Assembly (NCBI GenBank): GCA_003648845.1
Contig: QMQA01000077.1
Span: forward strand, 1-6,189
Direction: 5' to 3'
Source: Candidatus Aerophobota bacterium
Lineage (GTDB): Bacteria > Aerophobota > Aerophobia > Aerophobales > B3-G15
Length of the DNA stretch: 6,189 nt
Shown here piece by piece: positions 1 through 6,181 of this stretch. A model generated the notes under the pieces. That model was not told the origin of the DNA and searched no databases. It saw only the letters and a list, made by a program, of their open reading frames with translations. Made by a program: the position numbers and the translations under genes. Within the stretch, counting starts at the first letter, position 1, and each line of letters opens with the position of its first letter.

Positions 1-118
1 AAGTTCCGCAGGCAAAACAGCGAGTAATACCCTCACCCCCGGGTTGTTTTTGAATCTCATATTTAAAATTTGGATCCAGCTTATCTACTTTAATAATCTC
101 TTCTTCTTTTTCACTCAT
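1..118 (-). CDS. HdrC-like heterodisulfide reductase iron-sulfur subunit (N-terminal 39 residues, runs off window)
   Basis: An open frame starts at an ATG (116-118) and runs off the left edge after 39 codons. The visible protein has an acidic/Lys-rich N-terminus, then DPNFKYEI, PGGEG and finally C34-F-A-C37-G-T. This matches the start of HdrC-type proteins, where a CxxCGxCxxxCP motif begins the first of two [4Fe-4S] sites. In the family, HdrC passes electrons between flavin/FeS HdrA and the catalytic HdrB. The sequence AAGATGGTGA just before the start matches the extended Shine-Dalgarno AAGGAGGTGA at 8 of 10 positions, at short spacing. It follows the lipoyl-protein gene by 39 bp and should share its operon. 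Only two cluster cysteines are visible, so another HdrC-like di-cluster protein (for example GlpC type) is possible. HdrC is the best fit. Confidence 0.72.
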   Translation of the reverse strand, partial: MSEKEEEIIKVDKLDPNFKYEIQKQPGGEGITRCFACGT

Positions 119-157
119 TTCACCATCTTTGGTAAAGCTCTTTCACTTTCAAGGATA

Positions 158-583
158 TTATTCTTTCTTTGCATGCTTTTTTATTTCCTCTTTTAGCCAG
201 GAGATTGCTTTTTCTCCTTTCATTAAATTATCAAGCTCAGCAGGATCACTCATTTCCATCTCAAAAAGCCATCCTTCACCATAGGGGTCTTTGTTTACCA
301 GTGTAGGATCATCCTCTGCCTCTTCATTTATACTTATTATCTTTCCAGATAAAGGAGCGTATAACTTACCCAGCCACTTACCTGTCTCATAACTACCCAC
401 AACCTCATCCTGCTCTACCTCATCTCCTTCCTCAGGCATTTCAATATAACTTATCTCGCCGGCGAGTTTTTGCGAAAAATCATTTAAACCTACCTTAACT
501 TTATTCCCTTCAACTTTTGCCCACATATGTTCTTTATGGTAATAAAGCTCATCCGGCATCTCATACTCTTCTACTTTAGCCAT
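158..583 (-). CDS. GcvH-like lipoyl-carrier protein, probably Hdr-associated
   Basis: This 141-residue protein has the full GcvH-type lipoyl fold. It shows HMWAKVEGNKVKVGLNDFSQ (19-38) at the start of the domain, the EMPEEGDEV turn (48-56), the carrier lysine K69 in YETGKW, then APLSGKI (76-82), LVNKDPYGEGWL (95-106) and a charged helical tail. A GcvH carries an aminomethyl group on lipoyl-lysine between glycine cleavage P, T and L proteins. Here the lysine is kept, but the loop is ETGKW rather than the usual ES-V-K-A/S. No gcvT or gcvP lies beside it, and the next gene is hdrC-like. Lipoate-binding GcvH relatives (LbpA) are known partners of sulfur-oxidising Hdr-like complexes, so a similar electron- or sulfur-carrier role is inferred. 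A strong AAAGGAG site precedes the ATG. It lies 27 bp after the GntR gene. Confidence 0.88.
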   Translation of the reverse strand: MAKVEEYEMPDELYYHKEHMWAKVEGNKVKVGLNDFSQKLAGEISYIEMPEEGDEVEQDEVVGSYETGKWLGKLYAPLSGKIISINEEAEDDPTLVNKDPYGEGWLFEMEMSDPAELDNLMKGEKAISWLKEEIKKHAKKE

Positions 584-610
584 CTTCCTCTCCTTTGGTT
601 AAATTATTTT

Positions 611-1288
611 TTATCTTCTCCTTGATTTTAAAAAATAAAGTACATTCTTTTTAATATTCATACAATGCTCTACCATAAGCTTTTCTGCCTTATCTATATT
701 ATCCTGTAAAAGTGCATCTATGATCTGCTCATGCTCTTTTAAGGACCTTTTAGCCCTGCCAGGAACTGAAAAAGACTCCATTCTGCAAAGTTGAATCTGG
801 GCATTAAGATTTTTCATTATCTGGATAAGTCTTGAGTTCTGGCTGGAGGTAACAAGGAAATTATGGAAGGTGATATCTGCTTTAATATAGGGTTCAAAAT
901 TGCCTTTTTCTACAAATTCCTCACATTTTTTATGGGATGCTGCTATCTCTAAAAGCTTTTTATGGAATTTTTCTTTATCAACTTTTGAAAAGCTTAACCT
1001 GATAGCCAAGGCCTCTAATGCTGCTCTTAAATCGTATATCTCTTCTATATCCTGAGGGGAAAGGTTGGCTACAAAAGTTCCATAACGGGGGATAATCTCT
1101 ACCAGTCCCTCTCTTTCAAGTTTGTTAAGTGCCTCTCTTATCGGGGTTCTGCTTACTCCAAGTTCCCTTGCCAGCTTTTCCTCTTTAATCTTTGCTCCAG
1201 GTTGCAGGTCTCTGTCGCCCAGTCTTTTTTTAATTGCCTCATATACATCCTCACTTAAATTGGGACGATTCCTTATTCTGGATTCCAC
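611..1288 (-). CDS. GntR-family transcriptional regulator, FCD (FadR/VanR-like) subfamily
   Basis: A 225-residue regulator of normal length for the subfamily. Residues 11-76 form the winged helix-turn-helix, with LSEDVYEAIKKRL, the recognition segment ELGVSRTPIREALNKLEREGLV (42-63) and the wing IPRYGTFV. Residues about 80-220 form the all-helical FCD ligand domain. The four expected metal ligands can all be assigned: D138, H142, H186 and H208. Such domains usually bind an organic acid through the metal, and ligand binding releases DNA. It is the first gene of the unit with the lipoyl and HdrC-like genes, so it probably controls that operon and itself. The start is a GTG chosen because GAGGAAG lies 5 bp upstream. 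An ATG inside that stretch is out of frame. The ligand cannot be read from sequence. Confidence 0.93.
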   Translation of the reverse strand: MESRIRNRPNLSEDVYEAIKKRLGDRDLQPGAKIKEEKLARELGVSRTPIREALNKLEREGLVEIIPRYGTFVANLSPQDIEEIYDLRAALEALAIRLSFSKVDKEKFHKKLLEIAASHKKCEEFVEKGNFEPYIKADITFHNFLVTSSQNSRLIQIMKNLNAQIQLCRMESFSVPGRAKRSLKEHEQIIDALLQDNIDKAEKLMVEHCMNIKKNVLYFLKSRRR

Positions 1289-1293
1289 TGTTT

Positions 1294-1300
1294 CTTCCTC
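1294..1300 (-). promoter_or_regulatory. Ribosome binding site that fixes the GTG start of the GntR gene
   Basis: On the minus strand the motif GAGGAAG is followed by 5 bases and then GTG at 1288-1286. The only nearby ATG (1302-1300) overlaps the motif and is in another frame, so the GTG is the best start. Confidence 0.7.
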
Positions 1301-1325
1301 ATATTGAATTATTAATACTGAATAT

Positions 1326-1353
1326 ATTATACAATACTATCCAAAAAAGTCAA
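1326..1353 (-). promoter_or_regulatory. Sigma-70-type promoter of the gntR-gcvH-hdrC unit
   Basis: On the minus strand TTGACT (1353-1348, 5/6 to consensus) is followed by a 16-bp spacer and TATAAT (1331-1326, 6/6). The predicted start near 1318-1320 leaves a leader of about 30 bases with the ribosome binding site. The hexamers are close enough to consensus to be strong without an activator, which fits repression by the FCD regulator. The partly palindromic ATTGTATAAT (1335-1326) overlaps the -10. Confidence 0.75.
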
Positions 1354-1393
1354 CTCTTCTCACAAAAAAGAGGCATACGGAAGGTACAATACT
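1330..1393. repeat. Two copies of a 9-bp direct repeat flanking the GntR promoter -35 (candidate operators)
   Basis: TACAATACT occurs exactly at 1330-1338 and 1385-1393 on the plus strand, 55 bp apart, about five helical turns. The first copy overlaps the -10 hexamer; the second lies upstream of the -35. Both resemble the TTGTATACAA-type sites bound by FCD-type GntR proteins, although neither is a full palindrome. The pair could serve as autoregulatory operators. This is inference from position and similarity only. Confidence 0.35.
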
Positions 1394-1412
1394 CCTAAAA
1401 CCCTTTATCAAA

Positions 1413-1426
1413 GATTAATGATTAAT
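1413..1426. repeat. 7-bp tandem repeat GATTAAT x2
   Basis: GATTAATGATTAAT is an exact tandem pair about 60 bp upstream of the -35 of the GntR promoter. Phased short repeats upstream of promoters can be activator sites, but the AT-rich unit could be chance. No regulator in the window is known to bind it. Confidence 0.25.
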
Positions 1427-1434
1427 GGAACCGG

Positions 1435-1500
1435 ACTGATTTCCCCAGATAGCAAAGAAAAAACTAAAAGTTCTTTATTTTCTTAATAGGTGAAATCAGT
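1435..1500 (-). other. Inverted repeat spanning the sensor-kinase stop codon (possible 3'-end RNA structure)
   Basis: ACTGATTTC at 1435-1443 pairs exactly with GAAATCAGT at 1492-1500. After one mismatch two more pairs extend the stem to about 12 bp. A second inner pair (TTTTCTT at 1478-1484 with AAGAAAA at 1455-1461) can form within the AT-rich loop. The outer arm covers the TGA stop (1498-1496). No U-run follows, so it is not a standard intrinsic terminator. It may be a transcript-end or processing structure. Confidence 0.4.
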
Positions 1501-3454
1501 TTGAAGGTAGGGTAAATATGAATTTAGCCCATTTTCCTTCCTCAGACTCAGCACATATTTCTCCACCATGCTTTTGAACAATCTCCTTGGTAACAAAAAG
1601 ACCCAGTCCGCTTCCTTGTTCTTTCCTGAATTTTTCCCCACCAAGACGGGTAAATTTGGTAAAAAGTTTATCTATCTCATCCTTAGAGATTCCTTCACCT
1701 TCGTTCCACACACTCACTCTCCACTTATCCTTCTCCTTTTGAGCTTCTATTTTTACTGCGCCTTTTTCTCTCCCATATTTTATAGCATTGCTTAAAAGAT
1801 TTTCCATCACTATTTTTAAAAGGTCTGGGTCCGCTGTAATTTTGAGAGAATCAGGTATATCTACCTCCAGGAGTATACCCCTTGCCTCAAATTGACCTTT
1901 AAATTCATCTAAAACTGGCTCCAGAATATCCTTCTTAAAATCAACCTCCTGCTTGTTAACTTTTAACTCTCCTTTTTCTATTCTACTTAAGTCAAGGTAA
2001 TTTTTTATCATCTCACTAAGTCTCTCGGTATTTCGCAACAATATATTCACCATCTTTTCCTGTCCTTCGTTCAATTTTCCTACTATTCCTTGGTTTAAAT
2101 TGTAAGCACTACCCAGTATAATACCCAACCGATTCTTAATTTCATGAGTTACAAAACCAAGTATTTCCATGTAATTACGATTTATCTGTCTCAGGTCATC
2201 ATTTGCTTTCTTTAATTCTGTCTCTCTTTTGTATAAAGCAGCGGCCATCTGATTAAAATTTCGTATCAACTCCTGAATTTCACTATATGGCAACTTATGA
2301 ATCTTGGGATATTTTTTCTCTCTTTCTAAAATGTACTGCATCTCCCCTCTTGCAATACGATTTGTTGCTGTTACCAGTCTCTTTATAGGTTTAGAAAGTC
2401 CCCCAGATAATAAATAAGAAATAATTAGGACAGCAGCAATACCTCCGAATATTATAGGCAGGAAACTCAGAAAGATTTTGTTCCTAATATCAACGTATTT
2501 ATCTTCCAGAACACCCACATACAACATTCCTATTATCTTATTGGCAGGATCGTATATTGGTTCATAGGCTGATATATACCAATTGTTAACTACAAAAGCT
2601 CTTTCCAGCCATATTTTTCCCTCTTCCAGAACCCTCTCATACACTTCTCTGGAAACTCTTGTCCCGATAGCCCGAGAGCCATCTTTTTCTTTTACATTGG
2701 TAGCTATCCGCACATCCCATTGAAAGAGGGTAACAGTTCCAAATGGTTTTCCTTTATATTCCTTCTCTTTAAAGACCATATCTCTTACATAATCGACGAA
2801 GTGGTAGTTTTTGTTTAAAAGATTTCCTCCATATAAAGCACCTATTACCTTTCCATCTGCTAATAGCACCGGCACAGCAGCTATTAAAAACATCCCCGAA
2901 GTTTCTGCCTTTTCGGGACGAGGTTTAGCCCGGGGAGTAGGTTTAAAAGGGATGTATGCTTGTTGAACTAAATCCTCTCCTTCCATCCTTAACTTTTGAG
3001 GAGGAACTATCACGATACCTGATACACTTTTTCCTTTAAGTGCCTTTGAGATAAGTGGATTTGGTAGACAAGAGTCTCCAGTGTAGTATGGAGGGTGAGT
3101 ACGAAGCACAACTTTTCCTTCTTTATCGCATAAGGTAAGAATGTCAAACCCCAAATCAACCCTTTTTCTCTCAAGAGAGGATTTTATAACCGGGGAAAGT
3201 TGCTGGTTTTTTCTCAGGTATTCTATAACCAACTGGTTCTCTGCAATAAGACTCAAAGTCGCTTCCATCTTTTCCAGCTTTTTATCAAAAAAGCTGTGAG
3301 CCACCCGCAAATCCGCAGCAACTCTGTTTTTTGCTTCCTCAAAGACAATTTGGAAAATTTGGAAGCCGCATACCAGAATAACAAGAGTCCCTATTATAAC
3401 AATAACCAGCGTGAAGTACCAGAAAATTTTCCATCGAAAGGATAACTTAGCCAT
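1496..3454 (-). CDS. Membrane sensor histidine kinase with double-Cache extracytoplasmic domain and HAMP
   Basis: A 652-residue kinase. One membrane helix (about 10-35) leads to a large extracytoplasmic sensor (about 36-326) of the Cache_3-Cache_2 fusion type, seen in GALYGGNLLNKN, FGTVTLFQWDVRIATNV, RAIGTRVS, AFVVNNWYISAYEPI and IGMLYVGVLE. A second helix (about 327-350), a HAMP linker (about 351-410) and a short coiled coil follow. The HisKA helix has the phospho-acceptor H437 in THEIKN. The ATPase domain has N552/N556 (ENLLSNAIKY), G1 box NEGEGI (584-589), F598/F601 and G2 box GSGLGL (614-619). The G1 box has Asn where Asp is most common. Cache domains bind small molecules such as organic acids; this ligand is unknown. 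It starts 11 bp after the receiver gene with no clear ribosome site, suggesting translational coupling, and that receiver is the likely partner. Confidence 0.93.
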   Translation of the reverse strand: MAKLSFRWKIFWYFTLVIVIIGTLVILVCGFQIFQIVFEEAKNRVAADLRVAHSFFDKKLEKMEATLSLIAENQLVIEYLRKNQQLSPVIKSSLERKRVDLGFDILTLCDKEGKVVLRTHPPYYTGDSCLPNPLISKALKGKSVSGIVIVPPQKLRMEGEDLVQQAYIPFKPTPRAKPRPEKAETSGMFLIAAVPVLLADGKVIGALYGGNLLNKNYHFVDYVRDMVFKEKEYKGKPFGTVTLFQWDVRIATNVKEKDGSRAIGTRVSREVYERVLEEGKIWLERAFVVNNWYISAYEPIYDPANKIIGMLYVGVLEDKYVDIRNKIFLSFLPIIFGGIAAVLIISYLLSGGLSKPIKRLVTATNRIARGEMQYILEREKKYPKIHKLPYSEIQELIRNFNQMAAALYKRETELKKANDDLRQINRNYMEILGFVTHEIKNRLGIILGSAYNLNQGIVGKLNEGQEKMVNILLRNTERLSEMIKNYLDLSRIEKGELKVNKQEVDFKKDILEPVLDEFKGQFEARGILLEVDIPDSLKITADPDLLKIVMENLLSNAIKYGREKGAVKIEAQKEKDKWRVSVWNEGEGISKDEIDKLFTKFTRLGGEKFRKEQGSGLGLFVTKEIVQKHGGEICAESEEGKWAKFIFTLPSN

Positions 3455-3465
3455 TAATTACAGGC

Positions 3466-3861
3466 TTATTTTTTCTTTTTTTTGAGCATTTCCTCCACTT
3501 TTTCTATTAACTTGTCTGGAGGTACAGGTTTTTCTAAAAATTCGGTTACGGGTAGCCACTCCTTATCAGGTTGTATTTTCCATTTAATATCCATCCTTTC
3601 CCTTATTGCTGTTAGCATTATTATAGGTGTATCCTGCATCTCTTTGTGTTTTCTCAGCTCACGAGCAACATCAAATCCTTCTGTTTTTGTGGTCATCATC
3701 ACATCCAGTATTACTATATCTGGTTTTTCCTCGAGAGCTTTCTTAACACCTTCTTCTCCGTTGTAAGCGGATATTACCTGATACCCCTTGTTCTCTAAAG
3801 CTGCTTTATTAATCTCCACAAAATCAACCTCATCATCTACTATAAGAACCTTTTCTCTCAT
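3466..3861 (-). CDS. Stand-alone response regulator receiver protein (no output domain)
   Basis: This 131-residue protein is essentially one receiver domain. It has acidic-pocket residues D9 and D10 (VDDE), phospho-acceptor D53 (VILDVMM), T84 (LTA) and K111 (EKP), so it should be phosphorylatable. No DNA-binding or enzymatic domain follows; the tail is a helix ending in five lysines. The stretch between T84 and K111 (IRERMDIKWKIQPDKEWLPV) is longer than in CheY-type receivers and may form a partner surface. It is the first gene of a pair with the Cache histidine kinase 11 bp downstream. An AAAGGAGGAG ribosome site lies before its ATG, and its own promoter is visible. It may relay phosphate to another protein or act through protein contacts. 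Confidence 0.92.
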   Translation of the reverse strand: MREKVLIVDDEVDFVEINKAALENKGYQVISAYNGEEGVKKALEEKPDIVILDVMMTTKTEGFDVARELRKHKEMQDTPIIMLTAIRERMDIKWKIQPDKEWLPVTEFLEKPVPPDKLIEKVEEMLKKKKK

Positions 3862-3891
3862 TTAATCTCCTCCTTTTTCGATATTTAAAAC

Positions 3892-3919
3892 ATTGTAGCC
3901 TATTTCTATGCTCGGTCAA
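3892..3919 (-). promoter_or_regulatory. Sigma-70-type promoter of the receiver-sensor kinase pair
   Basis: On the minus strand TTGACC (3919-3914) and TACAAT (3897-3892) are separated by 16 bp, each matching consensus at 5 of 6. The predicted start near 3885 leaves a leader of about 24 bases carrying the strong ribosome site. An A/T tract (AAAAAAATTTTTT, near 3939-3952) lies about 20 bp upstream of the -35 and may help as a curved or UP-like element. The 183-bp gap from 3862 to 4044 holds nothing else clearly recognisable, and no intrinsic terminator for rex was found. Confidence 0.65.
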
Positions 3920-3928
3920 GGAATCCTT
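3918..3928. repeat. 11-bp palindrome AAGGAATCCTT touching the -35 of the receiver promoter
   Basis: Two 5-bp arms are a perfect inverted repeat around a central base and overlap the -35 hexamer by two bases. The position suits a repressor or activator site. It does not resemble the Rex operator. It is short, so chance is possible. Confidence 0.25.
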
Positions 3929-4040
3929 TCGTTTCCTGAAAAAATTTTTTTAGACAGCTTGGGTGTATATAACTTACCAATTTTATCTTTCTCCTGAAAT
4001 TTTGGGGAAGCTAAAAAACACATATTCTTTAGATCAGGCT

Positions 4041-4052
4041 ATGATTAATCAT
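4041..4052. repeat. 12-bp perfect palindrome over the rex stop codon
   Basis: ATGATTAATCAT reads the same on both strands and contains the rex TAA stop (4047-4045). It has no loop and no following U-run, so it is not a terminator. It may be a protein site or simply coding sequence. Confidence 0.3.
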
Positions 4053-4710
4053 CAGAAATACTTAAATTTCCTTTAGGCAAAGTCAAACGGGAACTGTTAA
4101 TAATATAGTAGGGTATAACTTCAAGTTGGGAAGTAATATCAAAATTTCTCAACTTCACATAAGAGGGAACAATTACTCTGACAGGAGAAAAATTGAGAAT
4201 AGCCTTTATGCCACTTATTATAAGGAGATCTGCTGACTCCTGAGCCGCTCCAGCAGGAACAGCAATAATTCCCATCTGAATTTTTTGTTCTCTTATTATT
4301 TTGGGCATCTGATAGGGATGATATATTTTTACACCGGCCACTTTTTTGCCAATCTTATCTGGATTTACGTCAAATCCGGCTTTGATATAAAATCCACTTT
4401 TCTTAAAAGTAAAATAGTTTAACAGAGCCCTCCCCAACTTCCCAACACCCACCAGGCCTATATTCCATATTCTATTAAGACCCAATGACTTTGAGATCTG
4501 TTTTCGTAACTTCCCTACTATATAGCCCTTACCCCGAGTTCCAAATTGCCCAAAGTAGGATAGATCTTTCCTTACCCTTGCACCTGACACTCCTATAAAC
4601 TGGGCAAGCTGCTCAGAAGATATCATCTCCTCTTCCCTCATTTCTCTGAGATGTCGAAGATAGAGAGAAAGACGAACAGCTGCACTTTCTGGAACTTTCT
4701 CTTTAGTCAT
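4045..4710 (-). CDS. rex: Redox-sensing transcriptional repressor Rex
   Basis: A 221-residue protein of usual Rex length. Residues about 5-60 are the winged helix, with VPESAAVRLSLYLRHL, SSEQLAQFIGV and the hallmark RVRKDLSYFGQFGTRGKGY (45-63). The Rossmann domain follows with GVGKLG (88-93) and the ribose-side acidic residue in GFDVNPDKIG (D114). Also typical are IAVPAGAAQ (149-157) and ILNFSPV (171-177), then the C-terminal swapped helix. Rex represses fermentation, hydrogenase and electron-transfer genes and leaves DNA when NADH rises relative to NAD+. Its start lies inside the upstream kinase gene with an 8-bp overlap (ATGACTAA), so the two are translated together. An AGAGG site stands upstream at rather long spacing. 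Recognition is secure; its targets are not visible here. Confidence 0.96.
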   Translation of the reverse strand: MTKEKVPESAAVRLSLYLRHLREMREEEMISSEQLAQFIGVSGARVRKDLSYFGQFGTRGKGYIVGKLRKQISKSLGLNRIWNIGLVGVGKLGRALLNYFTFKKSGFYIKAGFDVNPDKIGKKVAGVKIYHPYQMPKIIREQKIQMGIIAVPAGAAQESADLLIISGIKAILNFSPVRVIVPSYVKLRNFDITSQLEVIPYYIINSSRLTLPKGNLSISDD

Positions 4711-6181
4711 ATTCTAAACCTCTACATAGATTCTCCAGAGGAAGATACACCGAAAAGCTACTTCCTTCCCCTTCCTTACTGGTAACCTTTATTTTACCCC
4801 GATAAGCTTTAACTATCTTTTGAACTATAGAAAGACCCAATCCTGTCCCTGGCACCATCCGAGTTTTCTCATTTTTAACTCTGTAAAATTCATCAAATAT
4901 AAGTTTTATGCTTTCCTTAGGAATCCCCACTCCGCTGTCTTTGATCTTTACACACAAATCAAAACCTTCTTTCTTTACATGAATATCAACACTACCCCCC
5001 CGAACATTATACTTTATAGCATTATCTAACAGATTAGTAAATAGCAAAGCAATATCATTTCTGTCTGCCATGATAGAGGGAACCGGTTCTATATTTATGT
5101 TTATTTTGATCTCTTTCTCTCTCGCCTTATCCTTATAAAACTCAACCATTTCTAAAATTACTTCTTGGAGATTTATTGGAACTAACTCCCTTTTTATTTT
5201 TTCCGATTCCATCCGCGCAAGATTTAAAAGGTCATCGGTGAGCTCTCTGAGAGTCTGTGTTCTAACTTTAACTCTTTCTATCATACTCTTTATTTGATTT
5301 TCATCCTTCACAATTCCTTTAAGTACCACATCCAGATAACCTTCAATAATACTCAAAGGAGAGCGTATCTCATGGGAGACCATATTTAAGAAGGCTGATT
5401 TCATATCAGCGAGTTTGCGGAGCTTGGTAACATCTCTAAAGGAAACCACCACTCCCAACTTCTCTCCGTTATCACTAACTGAAGCCACGTTAACTAAATA
5501 ATCTCTATTATTAATACCTATCTCCTGAGAAAACACTTTCTTTTTCTTTTCTTTAAGTTGTGAATTTACCAGTCTTATCAAGGTCTGGCGCTTTATAACT
5601 TCTTCTAAGGACTTATCTAAACAATTTCCAGACAGATTTAATATATGCCTGATAGCAGAGTTGTACAAAACCACCTTTCCATACCTGTTTACCACCAGCA
5701 CTCCATCAGCCATAGAATTAATAACGCTTTTAAGTTTTGTTTTCTCCTGAGAGATTAACTTTAGATTTTTCTCTTGCTCCTCACGCAATTTGTGCATTTC
5801 CTGAATTAAAAATTTTCTCTCAAGACCCCGGCGAACAATTCTACGAAGCTCACCAGAGGTGAAAGGTTTTGGTACATAATCATAAGCTCCCTCCCTAATT
5901 GCAGATACTGCGCTATCAAATGAAGGATAGCCGGTAATTATCACAGGAACTATATCTGGATTGAAAGAACGAAGCCAGTGCAACAGGTCTTCTCCACTAA
6001 GGTGGGGCAGTTTCAAATCTATCAGGACAAGATCAAAATTTTCCCTCTCTATTTTTTCTTTTGCTTCCAATCCATCTTCCGCAACATCCACATGCAGTCC
6101 CTCCTTGAGTAAAATTTTCCTGCAGGCTTCCCGTATAGATAACTCATCATCTACTATTAATACATTTCCCTTCTGATTCAT
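4703..6181 (-). CDS. Soluble hybrid kinase: receiver-PAS-histidine kinase
   Basis: A 492-residue cytoplasmic protein with no membrane helix. The N-terminal receiver (about 5-122) has D11/D12, phospho-acceptor D55, T83 and K105. A charged coiled coil (about 123-152) joins it to a PAS domain (about 150-254; SVINSMADGVLVVNRYGKVV, then VVSFRDVT). The HisKA helix has H270 in SHEIRSPLS. The ATPase domain has N383/N387 (NLLDNAIKY), G1 box DSGVGIP (415-421), F429/F432 and G2 box GTGLGL (445-450). All catalytic positions are present. The receiver lies at the N-terminus, so it may gate the kinase or accept phosphate from another kinase. The PAS signal is unknown and no cofactor site is evident. The ATG is 8 bp from the window edge, so its ribosome site and promoter are unseen. 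Overlap with rex suggests a joint redox role. Confidence 0.93.
   Translation of the reverse strand: MNQKGNVLIVDDELSIREACRKILLKEGLHVDVAEDGLEAKEKIERENFDLVLIDLKLPHLSGEDLLHWLRSFNPDIVPVIITGYPSFDSAVSAIREGAYDYVPKPFTSGELRRIVRRGLERKFLIQEMHKLREEQEKNLKLISQEKTKLKSVINSMADGVLVVNRYGKVVLYNSAIRHILNLSGNCLDKSLEEVIKRQTLIRLVNSQLKEKKKKVFSQEIGINNRDYLVNVASVSDNGEKLGVVVSFRDVTKLRKLADMKSAFLNMVSHEIRSPLSIIEGYLDVVLKGIVKDENQIKSMIERVKVRTQTLRELTDDLLNLARMESEKIKRELVPINLQEVILEMVEFYKDKAREKEIKININIEPVPSIMADRNDIALLFTNLLDNAIKYNVRGGSVDIHVKKEGFDLCVKIKDSGVGIPKESIKLIFDEFYRVKNEKTRMVPGTGLGLSIVQKIVKAYRGKIKVTSKEGEGSSFSVYLPLENLCRGLEYD

Noticed and set aside
158..583. Assigning gcvH as a glycine-cleavage H protein
   Set aside because: The fold and lysine fit, but the changed loop, lack of gcvT/gcvP and the adjacent hdrC-like gene make that symbol misleading.
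1122..1307. Plus-strand open frames (also at 1568-1795, 3200-3445, 3482-3766, 4820-5029 and 5961-6176)
   Set aside because: Each lies opposite a well-supported minus-strand gene, and the translations resemble no known family. They are antisense shadows.
1360..1365. Rex half-site TTGTGA upstream of the GntR promoter
   Set aside because: The second half (TTCACAA-like) is absent at the expected spacing. No full Rex operator was found in either intergenic region.
1354..1372. Possible intrinsic terminator: 7-bp hairpin followed by a broken T-run on the minus strand
   Set aside because: The stem is AT-rich with a G-U pair, the T-run begins only after TTGAC, and it overlaps the -35 region of the promoter. 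Too weak to call.
3935..3955. Terminator of rex at the AAAAAAATTTTTT tract
   Set aside because: The A and T runs form a palindrome with no loop and no GC stem, so a Rho-independent terminator is not supported.
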